Of a DNA stretch of 64,000 bases, positions 8,634 through 18,058 are shown in pieces. Under the pieces are notes generated by a model. That model was not told where the DNA came from. It was given only the letters and a program-made list of their open reading frames with translations, and ran no database searches. Where the stretch lies: NCBI GenBank assembly GCA_037445775.1, contig JBBIJX010000002.1:15517-79516 (forward strand), in the 5' to 3' direction. How positions within the stretch are numbered: position 1 is the stretch's first letter; every line of letters starts with the position of its first letter. Position numbers and translations under genes: made by a program. Source of the stretch: JBBUX01 sp037445775. GTDB taxonomy: Bacteria; Actinomycetota; Coriobacteriia; Anaerosomatales; PHET01.

Positions 8634-10931
8634 ATGAGACGCCTTCTGTCGACATTCGTCGTGGTGTCCGCGCTCGTAGCGGCGTCCTTGTCCACCTCCG
8701 CGGCGGTCGCGCAGCCTGTCAACAACCAAGTCGTCGTAGTGCTCGCGCCGTACCTGATGTGGCAGGACCTGACGCCCACGTCCACGCCGACGCTGTGGTC
8801 TCTTGCTGAAAGGGGCGCGCTTGGGGCGATCAACGCGCGCAGCAGGGCCCGGGAGCCCGGTGAACCGTCGTCGCCGCTCGAAGGCGCGCTGACGATCTCC
8901 GCCGGTGCGTGGGCTGTTCCGTCGTACCCCGCCGCCGCCGCGCTTCGCACAGACGAGCGCCACGAGGTCGGCACTGCGGCCGAGGCGTTTCGCAGGACGA
9001 CCGGCTTCCAGGTGGGTACGAACCGCATCGTTTTCCTTGGCATGCCCGTGACGCAGCGCGTGAACGCCGAGAGGTCGTTTCGGGTGGTGCTGGGTACGCT
9101 GGGCCAGTCGGTCGAGGACGCCGGCGGCACTACGGCCGCGGTGGGCAACTCCGACGTCGGCTACGTTACGGGCGAGCAGCGCCGCGTGAGACCGGCGGCG
9201 CTCGCCGCGATGAACGGTGAAGGGCTCGTGGCGCTCGGCGATGTCTCGACTCGCCTGCTGCGCGAGGACCCAAACGCGCCGTTCGGCATCGAAACCGATC
9301 CTGAGGCCTTCGACACAGCGCTGCGTGACGTCGTTGAGGCTTCTTCGAATACGAGCGGGCCGGTGCTCGTCGTACTCGATGCGGGCGATGCCTACCGGGC
9401 GAAGAAGTTCGAGCCTCAGGTGACGGAAGAGATCGCGCGCCAGCACCGAAGCAGAGCGGTCGCCGCGCTCGACGACGTCGTGCGTTCGGCGCGTGAGCGT
9501 TTCCCCGGCGCGGTCATCATCGTCGCCTCGCAATCGACCGGAGATGTGCTCGCCGGACAGATGGAGGGGCTCGGTCCACTGATCATCTCGGGCGGGGGCT
9601 GGTCGGGCATCTTGACGTCCAACTCGACGCAGCGAGACGGTGTCGTCACGAACCTCGACCTTACGGCCACGGTGCTCGACATATTGGGACTCGAGCGGCC
9701 GGTACAGGTGTTGGGCAACGAGATGCGCCTGATTCCGGCTGCGGGTTCGGTCGAGGAGCGGGTCGAGACGCTCAGCGGGCTCGACGCGACGGCCGTCGCG
9801 ATCGACTCGGCCAAAGTGGGCGTCGTAAACACGTTCGTAATCTTCACAGTCGTTGTGCTGGCACTCTCAGCCGTTGTCATCGCGCGGCATCGGCACTGGT
9901 CGAGCCGCATGATCCGCTGGTTCGTGGCTTCGCTCGAGGCGGCGCTCCTGCTCGCGCTCGCGGTCCCGCTCGCGAGTTGGCTCATGTTCGCGTGGGCACG
10001 CTGGCCTGCGGACCGTGCACAGGTGAGCAGCGCTCTCATCATCACGACGCTCGGCGTCTGGCTCGCGGGCCTCGCCCTTCGGTACCTGACCCCGATGCGG
10101 GTGCCGGTTGCGGCCATGTCGCTCGCGACGTGCGTCGTGCTGCTCGTCGACCAGTGGCTCGGCGCGCCATTCTCGTTCACGAACTTCTTCGGCTACTCGC
10201 CGCTCAGGGCGGCTCGCTTCTACGGCATCGGTAACGAGGCGTCCGCGATGCTGTTCGGCGCCTCGATAGTGGGTCTTGCACTGCTTTCGGACGAGTGGCC
10301 AGAGTCGCGATGGGTGGCGTTGCTCAAGCGCTACGGAGTTCCGGTCATAGGCTTCGTGGTCGTGGTCACGTCTGCGGCACCGTTCTGGGGAGCGAACGTC
10401 GGCGTCGCCATCTGGGGCACTGCGGGATTCGCGATCGCCTGGTTGCTCATGAACGGGCACCGAGTGTCGCTGAAGACGGTCACGTACACGGCGCTTCTCA
10501 TGATTACGACGATCGGGGTGTTCGCGCTCATCGATCTGTTCGGACCCGGCTCACAGACGCACCTTGGCCGCGCTCTGGTATCCGCGGATACCGGCGGCCT
10601 TGTTGAACTCTGGAAGATCGTTGCCCGGAAGGCCGAGACGAACATGCGGGTACTCACGCACACGAACTGGGCCTACATCCTCATCGCGGTCGTTGCGTTC
10701 TTGGCCTTCATGCGGTGGAGGCCCCAGGGCGACTTCGCCGACACGCTTGCACGCAACCCCGGCTTCGCCGACGCGATCACCGTATCGCTCGTCGCAGGCC
10801 TGGTCGCGTACTTCACCGAGGATTCTGGCATCGTGATCCCTGCGCTCGAGGTGTTCTACGTGGGCGTCGCTATCGCGTGGCTCATGCTCGCCCGGGTTCG
10901 TGGGACCTTGGATCGCGGCGACTCGCCGTGA
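8634..10931 (+). CDS. Membrane protein with N-terminal alkaline-phosphatase-fold domain, function unknown
   Basis: 765 residues from ATG 8634, chosen for GGGAG just upstream and because the product then opens with a signal peptide (residues 1 to about 29). Residues about 30-390 resemble the AlkP/phosphomutase superfamily core: a VVVVLAP strand, a TPTLWSLAERGALG segment, a LVVLDAG strand, VIIVASQSTG, and a GVVTNLDLTATVLDILGL stretch close to the usual conserved C-terminal helix. The metal-binding Asp-His expected after the VIIVAS strand is replaced by Gln-Ser, so activity is doubtful. The rest is about ten membrane segments. Its stop overlaps the GTG of the WecA-like gene. I do not recognise a named family; a role in envelope polymer assembly is inferred from context. 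Confidence 0.75.
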   Translation: MRRLLSTFVVVSALVAASLSTSAAVAQPVNNQVVVVLAPYLMWQDLTPTSTPTLWSLAERGALGAINARSRAREPGEPSSPLEGALTISAGAWAVPSYPAAAALRTDERHEVGTAAEAFRRTTGFQVGTNRIVFLGMPVTQRVNAERSFRVVLGTLGQSVEDAGGTTAAVGNSDVGYVTGEQRRVRPAALAAMNGEGLVALGDVSTRLLREDPNAPFGIETDPEAFDTALRDVVEASSNTSGPVLVVLDAGDAYRAKKFEPQVTEEIARQHRSRAVAALDDVVRSARERFPGAVIIVASQSTGDVLAGQMEGLGPLIISGGGWSGILTSNSTQRDGVVTNLDLTATVLDILGLERPVQVLGNEMRLIPAAGSVEERVETLSGLDATAVAIDSAKVGVVNTFVIFTVVVLALSAVVIARHRHWSSRMIRWFVASLEAALLLALAVPLASWLMFAWARWPADRAQVSSALIITTLGVWLAGLALRYLTPMRVPVAAMSLATCVVLLVDQWLGAPFSFTNFFGYSPLRAARFYGIGNEASAMLFGASIVGLALLSDEWPESRWVALLKRYGVPVIGFVVVVTSAAPFWGANVGVAIWGTAGFAIAWLLMNGHRVSLKTVTYTALLMITTIGVFALIDLFGPGSQTHLGRALVSADTGGLVELWKIVARKAETNMRVLTHTNWAYILIAVVAFLAFMRWRPQGDFADTLARNPGFADAITVSLVAGLVAYFTEDSGIVIPALEVFYVGVAIAWLMLARVRGTLDRGDSP

Positions 10932-11908
10932 ACGGGGCCGTGATCATCGTCGCGGCGTTCGTGCTCGGCGTCGCCGCGCCCTGGCTCGCTATGCGAGCAC
11001 TGGCGCCTTCGCTAGCGTCGTCGGAGGGTGCCGGGGCCGTCAACTTTCGTGGGGCTCAGGTCTTCTACGGGCTAGGCACCGTCTGGCTCGTTTGGGCTCC
11101 CTGCGTGGTTGGCCTGTGGTTCTGGATCGCACCGGGCGGCTCGTCTTCTGGACTCGTGCCGGTTTTCGTCGCCGCCACCGTCGCGCTGCTCGTCTTCGGC
11201 TTCGGCCTAGTCGACGACGCGTACGGCACTTCCTCGGATCGCGGCTTCCGCGGGCATCTCGGAGCGCTCGCGCGGGGTCGGCTCACGACCGGCGGCCTGA
11301 AGGTACTCGGCATAGGACTCGTGTCGCTCGTAGCCGGGTTTTACCTGGCTGGGACGTCGCCTTGGGGTGCGGGCGCGGCACGGCTTTGGGCAGCACCTGT
11401 CGCGGGAGCGGCCATCGCACTGACGGCGAACCTGCTTAACCTGCTCGACCTGAGACCGGGGCGCGCGCTCAAAGCCTACGCGGTGCTCGGCGTGGCCGGA
11501 TGGGCGCTCGTGACCTTTTCCTGGGTCGACTACGCGGCGTCCGGTCTCGGCCCGAGTGCGGCTGAGCGCATCATGGACGCGTGCGCGCTCGCGCTTCTTG
11601 TCGCTGGTCCCGCGCTCGCGGTGGCGCGGTGGGATTTCGGCGGCGTAGGCATGCTCGGCGATGCCGGCGCGAATCCCTTGGGAGCGGTCGCTGCGGTCCT
11701 CGTCGTTATCGCCGTCCCGCTCTGGGGGCTGTTCGTCTACACCGCGTTCGTTTTCGCCCTGAACCTTGCGAGCGAGCGAGTCAGCTTCTCGAAGGTGATC
11801 GAGTCATCCGCGCTTCTCAGGCGCATCGATGACTGGGGAAGGCCGCCCGAGGCGCGGTCGATGCACGCCGGCGAGTTCACCGCCCACCCAAGGCCGGACG
11901 GACAGTAG
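10928..11908 (+). CDS. Polyprenyl-phosphate glycosyl-1-phosphate transferase-like membrane protein (MraY/WecA family)
   Basis: 326 residues from GTG 10928, overlapping the previous stop (GTGA). It is a multispanning membrane protein. MraY/WecA-family landmarks are the acidic pair in FGLVDDAYGT, the NLLNLLDLRPGRALK loop (in place of the NxxNLxDGxDGLA loop of MraY) and MLGDAGANPLGA (the GDxGS/A loop). Family members transfer a sugar 1-phosphate from a UDP-sugar to undecaprenyl phosphate at the cytoplasmic membrane face. The true mraY lies at 31730-32803, so this copy probably starts another glycan or has lost activity; the C-terminal HHxxE-type motif is not evident. The sugar cannot be told. 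Confidence 0.78.
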   Translation: MNGAVIIVAAFVLGVAAPWLAMRALAPSLASSEGAGAVNFRGAQVFYGLGTVWLVWAPCVVGLWFWIAPGGSSSGLVPVFVAATVALLVFGFGLVDDAYGTSSDRGFRGHLGALARGRLTTGGLKVLGIGLVSLVAGFYLAGTSPWGAGAARLWAAPVAGAAIALTANLLNLLDLRPGRALKAYAVLGVAGWALVTFSWVDYAASGLGPSAAERIMDACALALLVAGPALAVARWDFGGVGMLGDAGANPLGAVAAVLVVIAVPLWGLFVYTAFVFALNLASERVSFSKVIESSALLRRIDDWGRPPEARSMHAGEFTAHPRPDGQ

Positions 11909-11962
11909 AATCACCACGTGGCCGGGAAGGGCCGCGCGCGAACGAGGGAGAGACGGGAGCAC

Positions 11963-13576
11963 ATGACCAAGCACATCTTCGTGACCGGAGGCGTCGTGAG
12001 TTCGCTCGGCAAGGGCATCACGGCGGCGAGCCTCGGCAGGCTGCTGAAATCGCGCGGCCTCAAGGTGACCATCCAGAAGCTCGACCCATACCTCAACGTC
12101 GACCCCGGCACGATGAGTCCCTTTCAGCACGGCGAGGTCTTTGTCACCGACGACGGAGGGGAGACCGACCTCGACCTCGGCCATTACGAGAGGTTCGTGG
12201 ACGAGTCGCTGTCGCGCGACTGCAACGTCACCGCTGGTTCGGTCTACCAGAACCTCATAGGCAAGGAGCGGCGCGGGGACTTCCTGGGTGGCACCGTACA
12301 GGTCATCCCGCACGTGACCAATGAGATCAAGGAGCGCGTGAACCGTCTTGCCGAACAGACCGGTCCCGACGTCATCATCACCGAGGTCGGCGGCACGGTG
12401 GGCGACATCGAGTCGCTGCCGTTCCTTGAAGCGATCCGTCAGATGCGCAAGGACAAGGGGCGCGACAACGTCTGCTACATCCACGTCTCGCTCGTGCCGT
12501 GGATCGACGCGTCGAGCGAGCTCAAGACGAAGCCCACGCAGCACTCCGTCAAGGAGCTTCGGAGCATCGGTATCCAGCCCGACTTCATCGTCTGCCGCAG
12601 CGACCGCCCGATCGACGTTGGCATCCGCCGCAAGATCGCACTCTTCTGTGACGTCGAGCCCGAGGCCGTCGTGTCCGCTCAGGACGCGCGCAGCATCTAC
12701 GAGGTGCCCATGCGCCTTCGGGAACAGAAGCTCGACACCATGGTGATGGAGCGCCTCGCGCTCGACGCCGGCGAGCCCGACATGGCCGAATGGGAGGCGT
12801 TCGTCTCGCACTCCGCCGCGCTGCCCTACGAGGTGAGGATCGCCCTGGTGGGCAAGTACGTCGCGCTGCCTGACGCGTATCTGTCGGTGACCGAAGCGCT
12901 CGACCACGCCGGCATCCACCACGACCACAAGGTCAGGGTCGAGTGGGTCGACGCCGAATCACTGACCCCGGAGGAGATAATCACGACGTTCGCCGATTTC
13001 GACGGCGTGCTCGTGCCCGGAGGCTTCGGCATCCGCGGCGTCGAGGGCAAGATCCGCGCTGCTCGATACGCGCGCGAGAACAACGTGCCGTACTTCGGCA
13101 TCTGCCTGGGGATGCAGGTCGCCGTCGCGGAGTTCGCGCGGCACGTTGCCGGCCTCGACGGTGCGAACTCGAGCGAGTTCGACCCCGTTACTGAACATCC
13201 CGTCATCGACCTCATGCACGACCAGCACGACGTCGCCGACATGGGCGGGACGATGCGCCTCGGCGCATACCCGTGCCGCGTGACACCGGGGACGAAGGGT
13301 TGGGACGCGTACGGCGAAGAGGTCATCTACGAACGGCACCGGCACCGCTATGAGGTCAACAACGCCTATCGCGACCGGCTGGTGGACGCTGGGCTCGTGG
13401 TGAGCGGGGTGAGTCCCGATGGCCGGCTCGTCGAGATGGTCGAGCTGCCCGGCCACCCCTGGTTCTTGGGCAACCAAGGCCATCCGGAGTTCAAGAGCCG
13501 TCCTACGCGGCCGGCGCCGCTCTTCCGCGACTTCATAGGCGCTGCGGTCGCGTTCAAGCGCTCCCGGGGCGCGTAG
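11963..13576 (+). CDS. pyrG: CTP synthase
   Basis: 537 residues from ATG 11963 (GGGAG 4 bases upstream; GTG 11918 is an in-frame but unlikely start). It converts UTP to CTP with ATP and glutamine in the cytoplasm. The N-terminal amidoligase domain starts [20 protein letters not shown], with [19 protein letters not shown] and the [13 protein letters not shown] loop. The C-terminal class I glutamine amidotransferase domain has the nucleophile motif [11 protein letters not shown] and a final His-Glu pair in NQGHPEF. Position after the steA/steB block matches other Actinomycetota. Four bases separate its stop from the ATG of the following peptidase gene. Confidence 0.97.
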   Translation: MTKHIFVTGGVVSSLGKGITAASLGRLLKSRGLKVTIQKLDPYLNVDPGTMSPFQHGEVFVTDDGGETDLDLGHYERFVDESLSRDCNVTAGSVYQNLIGKERRGDFLGGTVQVIPHVTNEIKERVNRLAEQTGPDVIITEVGGTVGDIESLPFLEAIRQMRKDKGRDNVCYIHVSLVPWIDASSELKTKPTQHSVKELRSIGIQPDFIVCRSDRPIDVGIRRKIALFCDVEPEAVVSAQDARSIYEVPMRLREQKLDTMVMERLALDAGEPDMAEWEAFVSHSAALPYEVRIALVGKYVALPDAYLSVTEALDHAGIHHDHKVRVEWVDAESLTPEEIITTFADFDGVLVPGGFGIRGVEGKIRAARYARENNVPYFGICLGMQVAVAEFARHVAGLDGANSSEFDPVTEHPVIDLMHDQHDVADMGGTMRLGAYPCRVTPGTKGWDAYGEEVIYERHRHRYEVNNAYRDRLVDAGLVVSGVSPDGRLVEMVELPGHPWFLGNQGHPEFKSRPTRPAPLFRDFIGAAVAFKRSRGA

Positions 13577-13579
13577 GTG

Positions 13580-14713
13580 ATGAGTGATTCGGGCGGCATC
13601 TCCACAGAGCGGCTGGTGGCGACCCTGGTCGAACTGGCGCGCATCTACAGCCCGGCGGGCAGCGAGGCGGCGTGCGCCGCATACTGCGCCGAAGCGCTGA
13701 CCGCCGCGGGATGCGAAGTGCGCTTCGATGACAGCGCCGCGCTGACCGGCTCGGACACGGGCAACCTCATCGCCGAGCTTGCCGGCACGCGTCCGGGCAC
13801 GCTCGTGCTCTCCGCGCACCTCGACTGCGTCGAGCCTTGCCGCGACGTCGACCCGGTCGTGACCGACGGGATCGTGCATTCGCGTGGTGAGACGGTGCTC
13901 GGCGCTGACGACAAGGCCGGGCTCGCCGCTGCCATCGAGTGCGTGAGGGTGTTGTCAGAGCGCACGTCGCGTCCCACGGTGCGGTGCGTGTTCACGGTCC
14001 AAGAGGAGGTCGGCCTGCGCGGGGCGAAGGAACTTCGCGCCGTTGACGTCGCCGGCGACGTATGTCTTGTGCTCGACGCCGACGGTGCACCGGGCGGCAT
14101 CGTGCGGGCCGCGCCGACGCATTACACGTTCGCCGCGGAGTTCATCGGACGCGCGGCCCATGCCGGCGTCGCACCCGAGCTCGGCGTCTCGGCCATGACG
14201 ATGGCGGCTCGCGCCATCACCGCGCTTCCGGCCGGGCGGCTCGACGAGAAGACCACAGCGAACGTCGGGACGATCCTGGGCGGTTCGGCCACCAACGTCG
14301 TGGCGGCGCGCGTCGACGTCACCGGCGAGTGCCGTTCGCTCGACCGCTCCCGCGCCGACGCTCTCAAGGTCGAGATGGACGACACGATGCGCCGGGTCGC
14401 CGAGGAGTGCGGAGGCGAGATCAAGATCGCTTGGACGCTCGAGTACGAGGGGTTCGAGGTCTCAGACGACGAGCCGGTCGTCGAGCTCGTGCGTGCCGCG
14501 TGCGCGTCTGCGGGCCTCGAGCCGCACCTGTTCGCCACGGGCGGCGGCAGCGACGCCAACGCCCTCGCTGCGCTCGGGGTGCCCACCGTCGCGCTGTCTT
14601 GCGGGATGTCTGGCGTGCACGGCGTCGACGAGCAGATCGCCGTCGTCGACCTTGTTGCGCTGGCCCGGGTATGCGTGGCGGCCGCCGAGCAGCTTGCCGT
14701 CCAAGGGGCGTGA
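13580..14713 (+). CDS. M20 family metallopeptidase, PepT-like
   Basis: 377 residues from ATG 13580 (GTG 13577 is equally possible). Motifs of di-zinc M20 aminopeptidases are present in order: metal ligands in LSAHLDCVEP and GADDKAGLAAAIE, the catalytic Glu pair in VQEEVGLRG, Asp in LDADG, and a final His in SGVHGVDE. The dimerisation (lid) domain lies around residues 180-290. It is most similar in layout to tripeptide aminopeptidase / PepT-like carboxypeptidases; the exact substrate is uncertain. It is cytoplasmic with no signal peptide. In M. tuberculosis a Nudix gene occupies this slot between pyrG and xerD. Confidence 0.87.
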   Translation: MSDSGGISTERLVATLVELARIYSPAGSEAACAAYCAEALTAAGCEVRFDDSAALTGSDTGNLIAELAGTRPGTLVLSAHLDCVEPCRDVDPVVTDGIVHSRGETVLGADDKAGLAAAIECVRVLSERTSRPTVRCVFTVQEEVGLRGAKELRAVDVAGDVCLVLDADGAPGGIVRAAPTHYTFAAEFIGRAAHAGVAPELGVSAMTMAARAITALPAGRLDEKTTANVGTILGGSATNVVAARVDVTGECRSLDRSRADALKVEMDDTMRRVAEECGGEIKIAWTLEYEGFEVSDDEPVVELVRAACASAGLEPHLFATGGGSDANALAALGVPTVALSCGMSGVHGVDEQIAVVDLVALARVCVAAAEQLAVQGA

Positions 14714-14717
14714 GGGG

Positions 14718-15803
14718 ATGCGGCTGGTCTGGGCGACTGTAGGGCACGTCGACGGCGAGACCGGCGACGTTCAGCAACTGCGGGTGGCCCTCGACGACGG
14801 CGCGTCCGGTCTCGCGGTGAACTACCGCGCCACGTGTCCCGCGTGCGCGCCCGGCGACCGGGTGCTTCTCAACACGACCGCGGTCGATCTCGCGCTTGGG
14901 ACCGGTGGGCGCCATTTCGTCGTCGCTCGCGCCGGAGACGGTGAGGGGGTGGTGCTCGACGCCCAGGCTGGCGGCCACATCATGAAGCTCCGTTACACGC
15001 CGCTGCAGCTCGATGTCCTCGCGGTCGAGTCCCAGGAGTCCCCGTACCACCCCATAATGCGCGACGCGCGCGACCTCTACGGCATGCCCGTGGTCTGCTG
15101 CGGACTGCACAGCCAGGTCCCGCTCGTCGCCGCTGCCGTGAAGCACGCGGACCCGTCGCTCTCTGTCGCGTATTGCATGACAGACGAGGCTGCTCTGGTC
15201 CTCGCGGTATCGGATCTCGTCCGAGCGAGCGTGAACGCGGGACTCGTCGACACGACCGTCACCTGCGGGCAGGCGTTCGGAGGAGACCTCGAAGCAGTGA
15301 ACCTATACTCGGGGCTGCTCGCCGCGCGTCACGTCGCCCACGCCGACGTAGCGGTGGTCGCGATCGGTCCCGGGGTAGTCGGGACGGCGACAGCGTTCGG
15401 ACACGGCGGTGTCTGCCAGGGTCAAGCCGTCAACGCCGTCTCGGCGCTGCGCGGAGTACCAGTCGCGTGCCTTCGCGTCTCATTCGCTGACGAAAGGACG
15501 CGACACCGTGCCGTGAGCCATCACACACTCGCGGCGCTCACTGATGTCGCGCTCGCTCCGGCCCGGGTGCCGGTGCCCGCCCTGCCTGAGGAGTATGCGC
15601 GTGCAGTCGACGAGTCGCTCGATGATGCCGGCGTCTGGAAACACCATGTCCGCGCGGACGCAGAATCGGGACGCATGGCTCCGCCGTCGATGAGGGGTGT
15701 CACTGTGCGCACGATGGGGCGCGGTCTGAGTGAGGACCCGGCGTTCTTCGCAGCCGCATTTGCGGCCGGCGAGATTGCATCGCGAATCGCGCACGACGCC
15801 TGA
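14718..15803 (+). CDS. DUF3866 family protein
   Basis: 361 residues from ATG 14718, four bases after the previous stop, with AAGGGG upstream. The N-terminus (LVWATVGHVDG, then a VLLNTTAVDLALGTGGRHFVVA stretch) and the later SPYHP and VVCCGLHSQVPLVAAA segments match what I recall of DUF3866, an actinobacterial and firmicute family often found near pyrG-xerD. It is soluble, without signal peptide or membrane segments. Glycine-rich loops (VAIGPGVVGTATAFGHGG) suggest a nucleotide- or phosphate-binding fold, which is inference only. Function is unknown. Confidence 0.8.
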   Translation: MRLVWATVGHVDGETGDVQQLRVALDDGASGLAVNYRATCPACAPGDRVLLNTTAVDLALGTGGRHFVVARAGDGEGVVLDAQAGGHIMKLRYTPLQLDVLAVESQESPYHPIMRDARDLYGMPVVCCGLHSQVPLVAAAVKHADPSLSVAYCMTDEAALVLAVSDLVRASVNAGLVDTTVTCGQAFGGDLEAVNLYSGLLAARHVAHADVAVVAIGPGVVGTATAFGHGGVCQGQAVNAVSALRGVPVACLRVSFADERTRHRAVSHHTLAALTDVALAPARVPVPALPEEYARAVDESLDDAGVWKHHVRADAESGRMAPPSMRGVTVRTMGRGLSEDPAFFAAAFAAGEIASRIAHDA

Positions 15804-15853
15804 CAGACCGCGGTCCTATGCAACAGCCGGTTTCATGGATGCAGCGCGCGCCG

Positions 15854-15881
15854 TTGCGCGGCGTTTCCACAACGCTACACT
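15854..15881 (+). promoter_or_regulatory. Probable promoter of ald
   Basis: TTGCGC (15854-15859) and TACACT (15876-15881) are separated by 16 bases in the 158-base gap before ald. Both hexamers are close to the sigma-70 consensus; a start of transcription near 15888 would give a leader of about 75 bases. Confidence 0.45.
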
Positions 15882-15961
15882 GGACACGGTTCGGCGTCTG
15901 AGCCGGCGCCATTCGCCGCCTGGACGGTGCAGCGTTCTCGATTCGACAGGGAGGTTCACCC

Positions 15962-17077
15962 GTGATCGTCGGAGTACCCAAGGAGATCAAGAACAACGAG
16001 TTCCGCGTGGGCATGACGCCGGGTGGCGCCGCCGAGTTCGTGGCACATGGCCACACGGTGCTCATCGAGCGGTCCGCGGGAGAGGGTTCCTCGTTCGCGG
16101 ACTCGGAGTACGTGCGCGCGGGCGCCGAGATCGTCGACGGCGCCGAGGAGGTTTTCGCCCGGGCCGAAATGATCGTCAAGGTCAAGGAGCCGCAGGCGGT
16201 GGAGATCGCCCGCCTTCGCGAGGGCCAGATCCTCTACACGTACCTGCACCTCGCACCGGACCTTCCGCAGACAGAGGGTCTCGTCGGCTCAGGTGCCGTT
16301 TGCATCGCCTACGAGACGGTCGAGCTGCCGAACCGCGCACTGCCCCTGCTTGCGCCGATGTCCGAGGTCGCCGGCCGCATGGCCGCCCAAGTCGGCGCCG
16401 CGTACCTCCAGAAGCCAAACGGCGGAAGAGGCGTCCTCATGGGAGGGGTGCCGGGCGTCCTGCCCGCTAAGGTCGTCGTGCTCGGCGCAGGCGTGGTGGG
16501 CATCAACGCCGCCTACATCGCCTGTGGCATGGGTGCCGAAGTGACCGTCGTGGATATCAACCTGGATCGGCTGCGCTACATCGATGAGCTCTGGGGCAAC
16601 CGCATGCGAACGCTCTACAGCAACCGGCACAACATCGAGGACGCCGTCTACTCGGCTGACCTTGTCATCGGGTCAGTGCTCCTGCCGGGCGCGCGGACTC
16701 CGTGGCTTATCACCCGCGAGATGCTGCCTGAGATGAAGCGAGGGTCGGTTGTCGTCGACGTCTCGGTCGACCAAGGCGGCTGTATCGAGACGACGAAGGC
16801 CACTACGCATGCCGACCCGACGTACGTCGTCGACGGCGTGTTGCACTATGGCGTCGCCAACATGCCAGGCGCGGTGCCGAACACCTCGACGCTCGCACTG
16901 ACGAACGCGACGCTGCGATACGGGCTCGCAATAGCGGACAAAGGCTGGCGCCAGGCGGTCTCCGACGACGCGGCGCTCGCGAAGGGTGTGAACGTGCTCG
17001 ACGGCACGATCGTCTACGAACCCGTCGCCGAGGCACACGGCATGGCGTATCGCCCGCTCGATGAGCTGCTCGCGTAA
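15962..17077 (+). CDS. ald: Alanine dehydrogenase
   Basis: 371 residues, identical to the usual length. It interconverts L-alanine and pyruvate plus ammonia with NAD(H) in the cytoplasm. It starts [20 protein letters not shown], with catalytic Lys75 (VKVKEPQ) and His96 (YLHLAPD) at the family positions, and an NAD-binding Rossmann motif [19 protein letters not shown] start with GGGAGG 7 bases upstream. The gene probably has its own promoter (15854-15881) and a terminator-like hairpin after it (17107-17135). It could supply or use L-alanine for peptidoglycan, but that link is only contextual. Confidence 0.97.
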   Translation: MIVGVPKEIKNNEFRVGMTPGGAAEFVAHGHTVLIERSAGEGSSFADSEYVRAGAEIVDGAEEVFARAEMIVKVKEPQAVEIARLREGQILYTYLHLAPDLPQTEGLVGSGAVCIAYETVELPNRALPLLAPMSEVAGRMAAQVGAAYLQKPNGGRGVLMGGVPGVLPAKVVVLGAGVVGINAAYIACGMGAEVTVVDINLDRLRYIDELWGNRMRTLYSNRHNIEDAVYSADLVIGSVLLPGARTPWLITREMLPEMKRGSVVVDVSVDQGGCIETTKATTHADPTYVVDGVLHYGVANMPGAVPNTSTLALTNATLRYGLAIADKGWRQAVSDDAALAKGVNVLDGTIVYEPVAEAHGMAYRPLDELLA

Positions 17078-17106
17078 ACACGCGCCGATCTCCGGCCGAC
17101 GGACTG

Positions 17107-17135
17107 GGGCCGCCTCGCATCGCGCGTGGCGGCCC
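17107..17135 (+). terminator. Hairpin after ald, possible terminator
   Basis: GGGCCGCC (17107-17114) pairs perfectly with GGCGGCCC (17128-17135) around a 13-base loop, 30 bases past the ald stop. There is no U-run, as is common in high-GC Gram-positives. It overlaps the likely xerD promoter. Confidence 0.45.
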
Positions 17136-17140
17136 TCGGC

Positions 17141-17146
17141 TATCAT
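17141..17146 (+). promoter_or_regulatory. Possible -10 element of xerD, leaderless start
   Basis: TATCAT lies seven bases before the xerD ATG and no Shine-Dalgarno is visible, so transcription could begin at or next to the ATG. The -35 region is weak. The same GGCTATCAT string precedes the gene at 8634 (8617-8625). Confidence 0.3.
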
Positions 17147-17152
17147 CGACAC

Positions 17153-18058
17153 ATGGAGACGCTGGCGAACGAGTACCTCGCGTACCTTTCGGTCGAGCGG
17201 GGCGCAAGTCATCACACGGTTGCGGCATACCGGCGGGACCTGGGTGAGTACGCGGCGTTCCTCGAGGAGCGCGGCATCACCAGCGTCGAGCATGTTCGCC
17301 GTGACGACATAACGGCGTTCATTGGTTCTCTCCGCGCGCGGGGGCTTGCACCATCCACGGTGCAGCGCAAAGTCGCTGCGGTCCGGGGGTTCCACACCTT
17401 CCTTGTGCGCGATGGCATCACCGAGAACCATCCGACGGCGCGCGTCCCGCTGCCAAGGAAGTCCGGGCTCCTGCCCGACGTGATCTCCATCGATGATGCG
17501 GACAGATTGCTGTCGCAGCCGTTCCCGGACGGTCCGGTCGGGCTCAGGGATCGCGCGCTGCTGGAGTTGCTCTACGGCTGCGGGCTGCGCGCGAGTGAAG
17601 CGTCCGGCCTCGACCTGGCCGAGATCGACGCGGATGGCGGGTTCGTGCGTGTATTCGGTAAGGGCAGCAAGGAGCGGCTCGTGCCCCTCGGGAGCATCGG
17701 GCTCACCGCGCTCGACGCATATGTGCGGAGCGGTCGGCCGTACCTGCGGCCCGCCGGGAGTGTTGCGGTGGACGGATCCGCAGTGTTCCTCAGTACGCGG
17801 GGCCGCAGGCTGTCGAGACAGGCGATCCACACGGTCGTACGTGCATGCGGGGTCCGGGTCGGGCTCAAGGGGCTGCATCCGCACACCCTCAGGCATTCGT
17901 TCGCGACACACCTTCTCGAAGGAGGCGCGGACCTGCGCGCGCTCCAAGAGATGCTCGGACACGCCGACATCTCGACGACGCAGGTCTACACACATGTGGA
18001 CAGACGCCACATTAGGGAAGAATACCTATCGACACATCCGCGCGCGCGTCTGCGATGA
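17153..18058 (+). CDS. xerD: Tyrosine recombinase XerD (XerC/D family)
   Basis: 301 residues. It resolves chromosome dimers at dif in the cytoplasm together with a partner recombinase. There is an N-terminal SAM-like core-binding domain (residues 1-95) and a catalytic domain with Arg146 (GCGLRASE), Lys170 (GKGSKER), His244 and Arg247 (HTLRHSFATH), His270 and nucleophile Tyr279 (GHADISTTQVYTH). The last four numbers coincide with E. coli XerD. Presence in the tlyA-pyrG-xerD block and the GHADISTTQVYTHV ending favour XerD over a phage integrase. The start is ATG 17153, without a recognisable ribosome binding site. Confidence 0.93.
   Translation: METLANEYLAYLSVERGASHHTVAAYRRDLGEYAAFLEERGITSVEHVRRDDITAFIGSLRARGLAPSTVQRKVAAVRGFHTFLVRDGITENHPTARVPLPRKSGLLPDVISIDDADRLLSQPFPDGPVGLRDRALLELLYGCGLRASEASGLDLAEIDADGGFVRVFGKGSKERLVPLGSIGLTALDAYVRSGRPYLRPAGSVAVDGSAVFLSTRGRRLSRQAIHTVVRACGVRVGLKGLHPHTLRHSFATHLLEGGADLRALQEMLGHADISTTQVYTHVDRRHIREEYLSTHPRARLR

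Noticed and set aside
11804..12928. Long open frame on the minus strand opposite pyrG
   Set aside because: It mirrors the codon structure of pyrG, an unmistakable gene on the plus strand; such antisense frames are normal in high-GC DNA. The same applies to minus-strand frames opposite tlyA (720-1796), murD and ileS.
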